A stretch of DNA of 64,000 nt from Macquaria australasica (Eukaryota; Chordata; Actinopteri; Centrarchiformes; Percichthyidae), in NCBI GenBank assembly GCA_005408345.1, contig SEMN01000354.1:468271-532270 (forward strand), written 5' to 3'. Below the pieces are notes generated by a model. The model did no database searches and was not told the DNA's origin. It saw nothing but the letters and a program-made list of their open reading frames with translations. Shown here one piece after another: positions 23,628 through 35,870 of the stretch (position 1 is the stretch's first letter; each line of letters starts with the position of its first letter). A program made the position numbers and the translations under genes.

Positions 23628-24715
23628 CAGCATCATGGAGAAGATGTGGGGGAAAGTGTTTACTGAGAAAACGTGGTGCATACATTTACACTCATGCACT
23701 CATACTCTACACAGCACAACAGTGGAGGTAGTGGAGGTTTTGTGTGTGTTTATGTGCAACATTGCCCAGAAAACTCCTTGATCATACATCAAATTCAGCC
23801 CATGACACAAACTGGGCCCTGCGGTGACCCTCAGTGGCAGGGTCCCTAATGACATCCACCAGCTTGGCTCAAACAGGGCAGTGGTTTCCACTGAGGACAG
23901 GCCTTTTTGATCTATCTGCTGAGCTGGTGGAGCGCATGGGTCAGGGTGAGAGACCTGCTGGTCAGCCCACCGGTCAGACCTGCGATGAACTCCGGTTAAT
24001 TGCAACTGACTCCATGTTCTATCTTTTCTGTTTTTTGGTCATTTCAACAAGCAGTTTTTTTCTTTTTTTCCCCCTCATATTTTGCTGCGTCTAGCTCAGA
24101 GGTGGTCTGGAAGCAGAGGTTTTTAACTTCAAACCATAAACTTGGATGATGCAGGTTCAAGTAATAATTTATGTCCACATAGTATTTCAGGAAAATATCC
24201 TATATGTTGCATGAAAAAGAAAGGTTTGCATTTTATGTACATGGATTTTTACTTTAATTATTGCAGTTGTTCTGCGTAAACAAAATTGTTGTAATTGTGA
24301 AATAATCAATAATTAACCATGCTGAAATTTTCACTGATAGGCTACTTAGAAGAAAGGTCACTGCAATTAGAAAAATCATTTTGTGGTCTTGTATGTTTCC
24401 CTCAGTGAGCAGGGGGAAACTGAGGGAAGCAGTGAAACTTCTGCTTGCCCAGGCGACTTAATCTGTTTTTCCTTACTTCATTCAAGTTTTTCATTTTCCT
24501 CATTATTTCTATTGGGATGGAAAATATTATCTTTGACATATTTGATTCACACTAACTGCGCACTAAATGGTAGTTATGATTGCCATAACATTTATTATTT
24601 ATTTGCAATTTTCATCAAACTTCATGATTCACTTGTTTATGAATGTGTATACACTGCTACTGTTTTTGCATTTTCATATTATTCTGGCTGGTTTGTCAGA
24701 CAGACCAACAACAAC
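23628..24715. other. Non-coding sequence, no gene seen
   Basis: A balanced patch at about 23810-24010 (GGTGACCCTCAG, GGTCAGCCCACCGGTCAG) may be regulatory. The remainder is AT-rich with random open frames. Confidence 0.5.
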
Positions 24716-24737
24716 AAAAAAAAAAAAAAAAAAAAAA
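24716..24737. repeat. A22 homopolymer
   Basis: Preceded by ACAACAAC. No retroposed gene or SINE body can be seen upstream, so it is treated as simple sequence. Confidence 0.9.
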
Positions 24738-24894
24738 GCAAAGACAATAACTCGAAAGTCTTTTATAGCTTCCTGCAAAAAGAAACCATTAAAGTGGAGC
24801 ACATTGTCTAGGGGTCAGGCTGAAAATGTGTGAGGAAGCACATAGTAAGCAAGTGAAAGAGGAAAAAAAAAAAACGCTTCGTGAGAAACAGACG

Positions 24895-25165
24895 TAAATA
24901 ATGGACCAGGAAACGGGAGATCAAAGCTTCAGAGTCGGGCCCCCGTTTGTTTTCATACTCACCCAGGTCTCGCAATAAAACACGCAAGAGTTGCACTTCA
25001 GACGGAGGGGGGTGACGCAAGGAAGTGCTGAAAGCGGTTACGTCCCATCCTGAGGATCCCGTGCCACTATCCCCATGTTAGGGAAAGGCGTCAGGTACAG
25101 CACTGTTTACCAGGAAAAGGGACAAACCGCACAAAAACGTCCACATCAGAGGGGACGCTCAATGG
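24895..25165. promoter_or_regulatory. CpG-dense patch
   Basis: Fourteen CpG dinucleotides occur in 24901-25160, against few in the flanks. Vertebrate bulk DNA is normally CpG-depleted, so this suggests an unmethylated regulatory element such as a small CpG island, an enhancer or a distal promoter. No TATA box, convincing ORF or splice donor follows in either direction, so no transcript is called. Confidence 0.35.
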
Positions 25166-26539
25166 CCAGGGTCCATCTTGTTAAACACAGACTGTGTGTG
25201 TTTATAATGGAACCTTTTCCTTATCTCTTAATGCTATGGTAGGTACAAAACACAACGTGTGCTTTAAATGGCACCGAGAGATCAAACTTTAAGCACAGGA
25301 CTGCAGTGTATGTGTGTTTGCGTGCCTTCAAGTAGGCGAGGTGGCGTCATTGGGTTTCTAAGAATTGGAACAGGAGGAGTTTACAGCCAAGACAACAAAA
25401 GACAATACAAAACACAGTTGTAAGACACCTACGTGTGTTGCATTCAATTTTTTGTCAGTCAGTCTCTGTGAAACAAACACACATACAAGCTTTTCAGTCT
25501 AGTTTTATCATAGTCCCCCCACCGCAAAAAAGAAGAAAACATTTTTTTTCTGATGTAGAAATAAATGCCACTCATCTTAATACAAAAATGGTTTATTTCA
25601 AGGATTTATTATCCATCTGCTGGCAGATATGTTCATGTTTCAGGAAAAGTTGTGACTTCCCCTGTGATATCTTGGCATTCAACTCTCCTTCTCATTAAAA
25701 TGGGATTCATCCATTAGGGAAGTGAGAGGGTGGCTGTGTGTTAAAGTCACAGCACCTGTGTGTGGATGTTTTATGTAACAGCAATAAAGCAACTATGAAC
25801 ATTTCATCATCAGTCTTCTCAGTATAATGAGCGGTTCATCTTTTTGGAGGTCAAATGCTAAACATGGGCATGGTAGCTGGTTGGTCAGCACATAAATCCC
25901 AAAGGTTTTCGGTACAGATGTCTCTCTCACCTGCTCTTTCATTCTCCATCTTTACCTGTCTTTAAATAATTCCTAAATTCCGAAATAAATCCTTGCATTT
26001 CAGCTTTATCAGAGGATAAAATGGAGACAGAGGATCTATCTGGGTGAGAAAGGGTGAGACAGAGTGACACACAACTGTGCTCAGCAGCTGAAATCAAACT
26101 CTCAACTGTGCAAATGCATAATATTTACTGCAATTAATTCATCAATCAATCTATCAGCCAAGGTTGCAAAACAATGTGATTAACATTAAGGCAATAAGAT
26201 AGTAATAAATTAGAAAATTGTGAAATGCTATGTAAGAGATACATTACAAAGTAAAATGATAATAGCACTTAATGTAAAGGTTATGGATCAAACAACAAAG
26301 AAATAAAAGCTTAGACTCATTAAGACAAAAAGTTAAATAAAAAAAGTACAAGTTGCCTGTATTAAGGTGTATTTGTCCATTTTTACAGCACAGATAGATG
26401 GCTCAGTTGTCTCTGCCAATGGGATCATTTGCTCATGTCCATCCCCTCCTGAATGATCCGACCGAGTGTGTATGTGATCTCCAAAATCAATAGCATTTTG
26501 GCCCCTACTTGACTCTGACCTCAGTCTTTTAATAGTGTT
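25166..26539. other. AT-rich non-coding sequence, no gene seen
   Basis: Unique sequence with no supported feature. Confidence 0.55.
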
Positions 26540-27210
26540 TTGATATGCAGGCAAATTAATTCACCTTAATGGAGTACAGGGGGTCAATGGACTTTGATCC
26601 CATTTTGGCTTAAGGCTGGAAGGATTCCATTTAGCTTGCTGAGGTCCTGAATGGCAAACTCACTCCTCTTCCCAGGACCCCTGAATGATCCCCCTGGGTT
26701 CAATCCACAGAAACTAATAGCTATATTATGCACAATTTCAAGATAGGACCTGTAACGTAGATTAATTATTTTGCCATTACCCTGACATCCTGTTATACAA
26801 ATGTGTAAATATCCATCTTAAGCAGCTGAATTTGTCTACCTCAACTACTTCTTTCACTCCCTACAAATAAGCAATGCAGGCCGAGCAGGCGAGCTAGATG
26901 GATTTCGTAGGGAAACCCATTGACATCCAAATAAATTCAAGTTTGGGTAAGCTTTTCAGACTGTGCAGTGAATCTAGCTCACTGCGCCCCTCGCCTCTCC
27001 AGTCCATTCATATTGATTGCAATCTCTCAGCCTTTTCCAATAAAGCTGGGTTCATGAGTTCATTATTACAAGAATGGAGGTGTAATTGGCTTTCAGGCAT
27101 ATAAGAGGCTATTTGCACTAATCTATCTGGTGGGGTGATGTTAATGGCCACTTTGAATGGCACTGTGTGAGCCAACTTTGCTCTGTGATCCTGTGGTTTT
27201 GGAGCTATCA
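26540..27210. promoter_or_regulatory. Candidate conserved non-coding element, about 670 bp
   Basis: A long repeat-free block of balanced composition in AT-rich DNA. Motifs seen are GCAAATTAATTCACC at the left end, GATTAATTATTTTGCC at about 26760-26775, a perfect 10-bp GATTGCAATC palindrome at 27015-27024 (C/EBP-like ATTGCAAT), and GGTGTAATTGGC at about 27079. No frame is long enough to suggest exons. This density of homeodomain-like words is typical of developmental enhancers; conservation itself is inferred. Confidence 0.35.
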
Positions 27211-27489
27211 AGTCAAGTCAATAAGCACATAAAACAGATATACTGTAAAACCAAGGGTTTACTGACATGTTAAGGTAGCATTAGTGCATACATGCAATGC
27301 ATAGTAGCATTTTTATCAAATTAATTGTTAATCAATTAAAAAATTGATATCCAACAAACAAACAACTTTAAAAGAAGTAGAATTATCATATAGAATTATA
27401 TTATGTGAACAGCATGGACTACAAGATAAACATCTTAAAAGAAAACACTAGTGCACACTCAACCCCATAAAGATATAGTCAAGGATCTT

Positions 27490-27575
27490 TTATTAAATTT
27501 AACCTTATTATTCAGGTTGTCTCGTCGAGATAAAGATCTCTTTTGCAATAGAGATCTGACTACAGAAGGATAAAC
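27490..27575 (+). repeat. Teleost dispersed-repeat fragment (AACCTTATT...AGATCTCTTTTGC type)
   Basis: AAATTTAACCTTATTATTCAGG followed by GAGATAAAGATCTCTTTTGC resembles a very common fish repeat tail with TTAACCTTTATTTAACCAGG and AGATCTCTTTT words. A second, more diverged copy lies at 49735-49870. A fragment with no coding capacity. The 5-bp-offset word AGATCTCTTTTGCAATAGAGATCT also forms a local hairpin at about 27534-27557. Confidence 0.45.
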
Positions 27576-28368
27576 AGAACAAACAGCATACAAACGGAGA
27601 CACCTCTTAAAAGGTCCAAAATGAAAAGCTTAAATCCCCATCCAATGGGATGAGACTTTCAAGTTTTAATAAATTAATTTAATTCAATTTTTATGGTGCA
27701 AATTACTGGAAGGCAGTCTTTCCAAATTCAGTATTTAGTTGTGGAGCATCAAGAGTTTGGAAATTTCTCAAGATGTGATGAACAGATTTGGCTGAAATCT
27801 GGTTACCTTTGGACCAAGGACCTGTTGATTTATAGTATTTTGGTGATACAAACCTGGGATATGTTTCATTGGAAATCTTTTTAATCAGAGTGGTCAAGTA
27901 CTAGTGAAACAATTAGAAACATCCAGCTTTGGCCGCTCAAGTTGACTGCCACACAACATATTGAAATAATCATACGTAAAGTGTTGCAGTGGTTGCAGGA
28001 GAAAGTGTTGAGGTCTCTACTGAGTGCTTATTAGTCATACGTGTACCTCTGCTGGTTGGCACTGACAGAGCCGTAATCTGAGCTCACACATTTGTGAAAT
28101 AAATGCATGAATCCATGGTAAAGTAAGAAACTTTGAAATAAATGTCCAACAAAGAGCAGGTGTTACGTTCGCTAAATGTCTCAACAGCCACCTCCCGTTA
28201 GCTTCTATTCCCAGTGCAGACACAGTGTGGGCTTATGCAAGACAGATGCAAGCTGGTGATCGTGGGGGCCTGCCAGCACTGCTCTACTTTCCACTTCTAA
28301 CAGGCAAGATGGAGTCATTGAGTAAGATTCCTGGCTTTTCAGCAGAGGGGTATTTTTTGGCTCTAGGA
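27576..28368. other. Non-coding sequence, no gene seen
   Basis: AT-rich to about 28050, then more balanced to the G-rich motif. No coding support. Confidence 0.5.
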
Positions 28369-28400
28369 GGGCAGGTGGGTTGGGTGTTTGGGGCAGGGGG
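28369..28400 (+). other. Canonical G-quadruplex motif
   Basis: Five G-tracts of at least 3 (28369-71, 28377-79, 28382-84, 28390-93, 28396-400) are separated by loops of 5, 2, 5 and 2 bases. This fits the G3+N1-7 rule with one tract to spare. Folding is predicted by rule, not shown. Confidence 0.75.
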
Positions 28401-28573
28401 AGGTGGAGGAGCAATGGATAGATGGATGAGAGCCGGCGGAGGGAGGCCCAGGCGGTTGTGGAGACTTCCTACGATGAAAAGGTCACTGGCACCTGTAAAT
28501 CTGAGCAGCTGGGAACGGGGGGAGGAAGAGGAAGGAGTTTAGCTACTCAGCCAGCTCTCCACTGCCCCTGCTG

Positions 28574-28574
<1 letters not shown>

Positions 28575-28644
<70 letters not shown>
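28575..28644. repeat. (CA)35 microsatellite
   Basis: A pure 70-bp array. Confidence 0.97.
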
Positions 28645-28645
<1 letters not shown>

Positions 28646-29571
28646 TTGTGCTATTATACTTGTGAGGATCTAATCCAGTCTAGGCTAAATCAAATTCTAC
28701 TTTTAATCAGAGCCATGAACTCAACTCAGAATCCTTAAATAACACCTAAAAAGTCAGAACCATCCAAAATAACTTCACTTTACAAAGATGTCAGCTCTAT
28801 GAAGGTCTAAAACTTAAACTGCTTCTCACAAGGGTAGCAAAAGTACACACACACAAATACACGTCAGCATGTACATCAGAGTTTCCTCAATATCATTTTA
28901 TAGCAGTGGTGATTTGTATGTTTACGGCAATTTTGCTCACTGGCCAAGAACAGTGGCTTTTCCCAGTGCCAGTTGGTAGCAATCACAACTTTTGTAGTGT
29001 TTTCCCTCTCTTTTGATAAAACAGTGGAAAAAGATAAATACCTTGACCACTAAGTCCGAAGCAAGCACTCATCCAAGAAGCTTCCTCAGTTCTGATGGAG
29101 CCCAGACTCCCTAAAAACACATCTTCATATTGGACAATTCTGCAATACACAATTTGTGTCCAATGCCAACATTGCCAATGCAGAAAGTAATGTGACGTTC
29201 TTTTAGTGCAAAGAAAAAAAAATAATTTCCCTGCTGTTAGGAAACACAAAACTCACTGTTGAAGTAGTAACACTGCCACTGTGATAAAATTGTTGATATA
29301 TTTCAATCAGCACCTCACACATACACCAGGACAACACTTCATGCGAATGCAGGTGCAGATATGTGCGTGTGTAATTCAGCCATGTGCGTGTGTATGTGTG
29401 TGCACGCTGCTAGTGTGGATTTACTGCCCACCCCTCCATGGCAGCTGGGTGGTGGTGCAGGGTAAAAAGGCCTGGTCAAGGCTGCTTCCTCCTCCTGCAA
29501 CCCAAAAGGATACAGTCTGCTGACAGATACCTGCTCTGAGCTGATAGAACACTTCCTCCTCTGAAATATGT
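28645..29571. other. AT-rich non-coding sequence, no gene seen
   Basis: Short TG-rich words at about 29360-29420. No other feature. Confidence 0.55.
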
Positions 29572-29620
29572 TCACATTACATTTAGCTGACACACTGTAT
29601 CCAGAGTGACTTAACAAATG
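29572..29620 (+). repeat. Teleost SINE-like fragment (ACATTTAGCTGAC type)
   Basis: TTACATTTAGCTGACACA followed by TATCCAGAGTGACTTAACA resembles the widespread fish repeat segment reading ACATTTAGCTGACGC...TCCAAAGCGACTTACA. Only this piece is present. The downstream part of the same family type is seen at 42.2 and 44.1 kb. Confidence 0.5.
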
Positions 29621-30559
29621 CACACACAGTCGCTGCTGTTGCTGCATTGAACCTGTGACGTTTCTGTCACACAACAGCTACTCTTCCTGTCAAAACAGAA
29701 GACCTAATGGTAACACTAGAACACTACTGTGATTCACTGGAGTTTTGTAAGTAGAAAATATTTCTAATAATCATGAAAAATATATATTTTTTTATAAATG
29801 TAACAGTATAAGTGTAAAAATTGTCCCACTGTATTTGATCAAATGTGGCACAATAATGATTCAACTCATACAGAATTCATGAAAGACTTATGCAAATCTT
29901 TTGGTGATAACTGATAATTAGTCCTACCTTTATATGTAATTTAATGAGGAAGTATTGATTTTTCTTCAATGAACAGAAAAATCTCAAATCAGTGCTTGAA
30001 TCAACAGCCATTTTCTTGATATTTTGACACTTGAATTGCTGAAAAACATCTGCAACTGCACTGGTAAAAAAGTGGAATTATTACAGTCAATTGGAAACAT
30101 GTTTCACTTAGTTTAGGACAAACAAAACTTAAGCTTGAATATGGGACTAAAGTATTTGCAGCCACCCCACAGTAGCTGGCAGCTTGTTGTATTTCTAGCT
30201 GCTATATTTAATCCCTGGATTGTCCCCCATATACAGACCCAGTGGTGGCCCGGAGTTAAACCACATTCTGAAGATGCACCCGAGGACAATACACCCTCTA
30301 CATTTTCAGGTATCAGTTGCAAGGAAACAATCCCTCCTGACCTTTTTCATTTTATGACACACAGCCCACCAAGTATCCTGAAGTTGTCACTTGTGATTAT
30401 CTTTAGTGTTTGTCCCCCACCTCCTGCTCCTCCTGTGTTTTATTTTTTGCTGGTTCAGCCTACAAGCTCTTGGTAATGCAATCTCCCCACTGCGCACTTC
30501 AGTGTCATGATGCCTCATGTCTGTCAAGAGAGCTCTGGTCGCTGTCACAGGAGCACATT
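29621..30559. other. AT-rich non-coding sequence, no gene seen
   Basis: Random open frames only (at most 113 codons), none recognised. Confidence 0.55.
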
Positions 30560-30870
30560 GTTATTTTGGAAGTAGCATGTGTTTGTCTAACCGGGGCTCG
30601 GGTTTCCTGGTCCTCCAGTGCGACTCCACTTGCTTTGGTCTGCAAAGAAGCCATGATGGGCAGCGACCCCAGCCAGCAGCCGCCATGTGAACCCCCCCAC
30701 CCCCACCCCTCCACAGCCCTCTCCACACATTCCCGTTCTTAATTATGAGGGCCAAGATGAACAAGAGAGGTGTGTAGCGCTGGTAGCTGCGGTTAAGTGA
30801 TCAGATTTCAGTTACTTGGATGAGGCTAATTTAAGTTGGAGCAGGTGTCCAGGTTAAATATTTCTAATGT
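30560..30870. promoter_or_regulatory. GC-rich then homeodomain-word block with minus-strand G-quadruplex motif
   Basis: C-tracts of 7, 5, 4 and 3 at 30692-30719 with loops of 1, 1 and 7 bases form a canonical G-quadruplex motif on the minus strand. TTCTTAATTATGAGGGCC (about 30736) and GGCTAATTTAAGTTGG follow. Several CpGs lie at 30590-30700. Regulatory role is inferred. Confidence 0.28.
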
Positions 30871-31079
30871 GACTGCAGGTTTTCCTCATCCAATACAATG
30901 ATGTGGACTGTTTTCACAAGTAGGCTAAGATGATGGGTGAAGATCCTGCTTCTTAGTTCAATTTAAACATCCATCACAGGTCTAAAGTGTCTAGAATGTA
31001 GACCACAAGAACCTTTATACTGGAATTCTTATACTAATAAAAATAAAGTAATAACTTCCTAATGTATTGTTAACAGTAG

Positions 31080-31560
31080 GATATCTAATTTTATTTTCCA
31101 TAATGTACTTTGGCCCCTGAGAAGGAAATTGAGTCAGATTGGTCAAGATGGAATCTTCACTCTGCAAGTGAACGTGAATCTGCCAAGTTATGCTTCATTT
31201 GATAATTAATAGAGCGGGTTAATTGCCTTGATCAAAGGTCAGGCGATTTAGTATTCTGAGGTTAGGCTGTTGGATTTGAATTGGACACGTCGAATGTTTA
31301 TAAGATGAAAACCTAATGCAGTCATGGGACTCTGGCCAATTAAGAACATTAAGAATGTTTATTCTAATTGACAGTGATATCGGTTGCAGACATCCACATT
31401 AAGCCTGATGAATATTCATGAAATCTCCTCTCTGAGCCTATCGAGCGCATATTAATTTCAGAAACGCGTGTCTGGAGTCCAGAGACGTGATCACATTTCC
31501 CACTAGCATCAATCCTAATATGCAGATGAATGCTTTTTTCAGCCTAGCAGGGGCCACGGA
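31080..31560. promoter_or_regulatory. Candidate conserved developmental enhancer
   Basis: A repeat-free block dense in recognisable sites. GATAATTAATAG lies at 31201, and a TCF/LEF-type GATCAAAGG at 31230-31238 directly follows GGTTAATTGCC. Then come CTAATTGACAG (homeodomain plus MEIS-like TGACAG) at about 31363 and a perfect 12-bp palindrome ATGAATATTCAT at 31408-31419, which suits a POU dimer. Reading frames are closed. Such clustering is typical of conserved enhancers near developmental genes; conservation and target are not testable here. Confidence 0.4.
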
Positions 31561-33018
31561 GGTACGTTTGATATTTCATTCATGTGAACGACTGTGGAAA
31601 AAAAAAGAAAGGAAAAAGGAAATGGCTAAAACAAACAAAAATACCCACAATGCCCCAGTGTGAACTCTCCGGAGGTTGTGCATAATTACCCTGCGGAGCA
31701 CCTTACCTGCACACCTCTCGCCGCCTGTCAGCGCTGCATACAGACACACACACACACTCTCTCTCTCTTTTCCTCTCACATACACAGTCACATAACCCTC
31801 CCTTCTCTTTTCTCCCTCTCACACACACATACACACACACCAACACATAGACCAGCGCATCAGCAAAGAGCATTGCGGCTCTGCGGCTGACCACGGCGTC
31901 CACAGGGGAGAAATCTTCAGCTCATTTCTGACCCGGGCTGCCGAGGTGTTAATTGCCCTCCTGAGTTGGCAGAATTTTCAGGGTAAAAGGTGCTATCCTT
32001 GATGGATCAGCACTGTTGCCACCAGTGACTGATTCTTTCAACTTGGACGTGTACCGTGCATATCCTATATCTCATTAAAACAACGTGCAGGATGGGGAAA
32101 GAGGGGCTGTTAGGGGGGGCACATGTGTGTAGATGAACCCATTCATTTGCAAATGCACACATAAGCCACATTTTCATCCAAATGTGAGGCACATTAAAAA
32201 ACAGCTTTGAAATCTGAACATTGTAAAACACGAGTTAAAGTGTGTTTCCATCAGCAATGGCTCAATTAATCGAAACGGCTACCAGACAGGAAACTGAAGA
32301 AGATATTTTCCCATCTACATGACAGGACCTATAGAGACAAACCTGTAACCTTAACATACCCCGACCCTTTTTACCACTAACAATCAAAATTGTTAACTCT
32401 TTGTATGTTTTAAACTCTGTCCCCTTCAGATAGCTACTGATTACAGTACACAAAGCAAACTACCTACAGCGTATTTTCATGCACCGACCCCTAGAAACTA
32501 ACCAGTGATCGTATGCTGCATCACTGCTTGACCCCAAATTTGTTGGGTCTCAAATACTGTAGTTTTCAGTAGTTTGATTTAATACATGTTTAGCAGTATG
32601 CACCTGGTAAGCACAATACTATGTGTAATTACAGGGGCCTGAAGCTTACACAAAATGAAGATTTTTTTTTAACGTATGTAACCCTTCAGTTATGTATAAG
32701 AAACACACACAAGCTTCTTCTTTCCAAGCTCAAAACCAGGTTTTAGTTTGATTCAGGTCAATCAATCCAAAATGTAAATGGAAACTTCTCAAACGTAATG
32801 AGTAACAACTTAATTCCCTGTTATTCCATTATGGATTGAAAGTGCCCATTTATGATGGTGTTTCTTAAGGAAATCCACATTCTGGACTAATTAAAGTCAA
32901 AGTAATTCCAACCTCCAGTTTATAGACATTTCAGTGATGCAGTGAGGAATATTGTTTAGTAAAGTGTGAATGTGGCCTTGTAACAGCGCAGCAGACTAGA
33001 CAGGGAGGCTTTGTGTAC
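31561..33018. other. Non-coding sequence, no gene seen
   Basis: A CA/CT low-complexity patch lies at about 31741-31850 (interrupted CACACA and CTCTCT). A G7 run occurs at about 32113. The rest is AT-rich and featureless. Confidence 0.55.
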
Positions 33019-33464
33019 TGTGTGTGTGTGTGTGTGTGTGTGCATGCTTTAATATATTCTGTAATGAAAGTGAAAACATAATATAAATATAAAGGATCTA
33101 CTCTGTTAAAGTATCTCACTTTGTCAACCAAGAACTAATGTTATTTAATGATAATTTATCTCAAAAACAGTCACTTTGCTTCAAACAGCAGGCATCACAA
33201 TATGCACAATATCCTTGAGCATGTATGTATGTGTATGTCAACATGTATTTAACTGTGTTTAGCAGCCAGTGTGATGATGTGTCTGCATTTGTGCATTTCT
33301 GACTATGTTGAACATGAATATATTCTTGTGTGTGCGTGTGTGTGTGTGTATGCACGGATGTAGCATTTGATGAACTCATTCACACCATGTGTCCATGTCC
33401 GCACAACTGAAAAGGAAATCACTGAGCCCATGAACAACTGTATCACACACACACACACACACAC
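33019..33464. repeat. Cluster of three short GT/CA microsatellites
   Basis: (TG)12 at 33019-33042, interrupted GT at 33327-33349, and (CA)10 at 33444-33464. The last faces the first two. AT-rich sequence lies between them. Confidence 0.9.
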
Positions 33465-34408
33465 CAATCCACACTGGAAAGTAGTTTAATAATAGCCAAC
33501 ACATTACACGATCTGCCTGCCTTTGTCTGTTCATTGCAAGCACTTCAGTGGTTTTATCCGACCAAACTTTATCTTTGTTCTCTTTTTCATAGAAAAAAAC
33601 ACATTTATTGCCAATACCTCCTCATACCTAAATGCCAAAAAAAGGGTTGTTTGTTAAGGCATTCCAAAATGACTCATGATCATTTTGATCTGCCTCCTCT
33701 ATGGTTAGGTTATGGTTAAGTTAAGACAGACTGCAGTCATGCTTAAGAGAGAATCTTTTTGAGAGCACGGGGTTGTCAACATGTACAACGTCATTTAGAT
33801 GGATCAAATGATAATTTGATGTGGTGTTATCTGCTTCAAGCACCATACAGGTGAGCTCAGTGCAACAAGTACCAGCAACTAAACTAGACTAGTTAACTTA
33901 ATTGTCAGTTAGTTGATCTTGCTTTTCTTGATAAATTCTCTAGGAGGTCAGAGGTCAGGCTCAGCCAGGGTGGACATAGACTGGTCAAACTTAAGCAGCC
34001 TCAAAACCCATTTTAGTAATCTGACTCTAGTCTGTTTAAAGTAAACACTTTAGAATATTTCCACAGGATATTAGCTTGATAAAAACACTTATTTTCAGAT
34101 TGCCATTCATGAATATTGTGGTTTATTTACATTTCCAAAAAATCTTTTTGGATTTCAATGATTTGGAAATATGTATCTGAACCGTGGTTAGCATTGACAT
34201 TTGACACATTTGGTGTGTAGCATTGGAAATGTTTTTATTTCAAGCTGTTGTTCATCCAAGAATACAGCCACACGCACCTTACACATGTCCAACACATTTG
34301 CACAACGCACCCACATACAAACAGATGTTATCATGCATATATATGTATAAACACAAAACCCACATACACACAAATATAGAGACAAACAGATGCACAGATG
34401 TCTGCGTT
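33465..34408. other. AT-rich non-coding sequence, no gene seen
   Basis: TATGGTTAGGTTATGGTTAAG at about 33701-33722 is a short GGTTA-rich run but lacks the rest of the 39/62 kb repeat. Confidence 0.55.
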
Positions 34409-34444
34409 CACACGCGCGCGAACACACACACACACACACACACA
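34409..34444. repeat. Alternating purine-pyrimidine tract: CGCG then (CA)n
   Basis: CACACGCGCGCG is followed, after one extra A, by (AC)11. CG/CA alternation is favourable for Z-DNA. Confidence 0.85.
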
Positions 34445-35734
34445 GTATTAACATAATAATTTGCATGGGCTGTATTATAAACAGTTCTTGCCTAAGCCAT
34501 TCAATGTCTAGAAGAAAACCCAGCATCTTTGAAAACCACACATATATTTTCAGATCAATTTACTTATTGCTTCAATAAAAAACACATCCTTTAAATTTTG
34601 AGCTTCAGTTTCACATTTTATAAAAACACACCAAAACCAATGAGTGACAACCTTTAATTTAGTTTGAAATGAGAATAAAATCCAGCTGTAAAACATCCCA
34701 AATGTTTGCAGAAATTCTTTCCCAGGACTGATGTCAAATATTAACCTTTCCTGTTTTTATCTTTTTGCTTTCCTTTTTTTTTCTTTTTCCGCCTGAAGCC
34801 TCTTTTCCCAGTTTGACAGGAATCCCACCCTTAACCATGGTATTACTGAAAATACAGAACTGTTTGGTAACATAACTGGCTTTAAATTCTCTGAAATTAC
34901 TCAAATTATTTAGTCTATGATTAAATAAAGTGAAATGGTAGCATTAAATGTAAAATTATGTACTTTTTCAGACAAATTGTCTTGAATATCAAGTCTTCAG
35001 TAAATAGTATATTAAAGGTCTATAGAAGAAAACGTGCTTTTCATGCTCTACAGCAAACGAGTAATAATTGTACTCAGCTGCATACATTAACAAAGAAGAG
35101 CTCTGAATTACTGTTAAATATCAGTGTTGCCGAACGCTGTTGTACATTGTACATTTTGAAATATTGAAAGATACATTCACTCAACACTGACACACATTCA
35201 TACAACATTCATTCTGGCCTTGAGGATACTTTTTGTCTGATACGATTGATTTAAGTGAGAAATGAATCCATTGGTGCACCCAAGCTTAGCAAAACATGAA
35301 AAACTGACAGAAAAGATTTGTAGCCTGACAGGAAAATGAAGATTTAATTGGGTGTAATTGTCCAGTCAGAATCATTTAATCCACCAACCGGATCTAGTTC
35401 AGTTGTTATGAATGAGATTTTGCTGTATAGTGCATTGTTTCACCTGTTCTTTCTCAGTAGTCATTAGTTCATTTCTTACACACAGTTTATCCATTTTTGA
35501 AAGACAACATTATTTGCATTTGCACTATTTTATCAAGCATCTTAAGGATTTAAGTGACTTAAGATTTTTACATTTTTTAAGAAAGCTTCACAAATGATTA
35601 TCACATGAATTAGTTGACATTGCAATAGATTAATTTGCAAAAAGACTGTTCTTAACTGATTTTTAAAAAAACCTTCACCTTATTTAATATGTTTTTCATC
35701 GCTATCCACAGGAGACAAACTCAAACACACATAT
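34445..35734. other. AT-rich non-coding sequence, no gene seen
   Basis: Very AT-rich, with a T/C low-complexity run at about 34758-34792. No gene. Confidence 0.55.
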
Positions 35735-35837
35735 ACACACACACACACACACAAAATATATACATACATCCCACACTCACATACAAGCGTGAGAAAAAGA
35801 CAGAGAGAATGTGAATGCAGGTAGACGGCAGCCTCTC

Positions 35838-35870
<33 letters not shown>
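35735..35870. repeat. Two CA microsatellites 90 bp apart
   Basis: A pure AC segment at 35735-35753 and (CA)14 at 35843-35870 flank a purine-rich spacer. Confidence 0.93.

Noticed and set aside
24716..24737. Poly-A run as the tail of a processed pseudogene or SINE
   Set aside because: No retroposed body, polyadenylation signal or flanking target-site duplication is visible.
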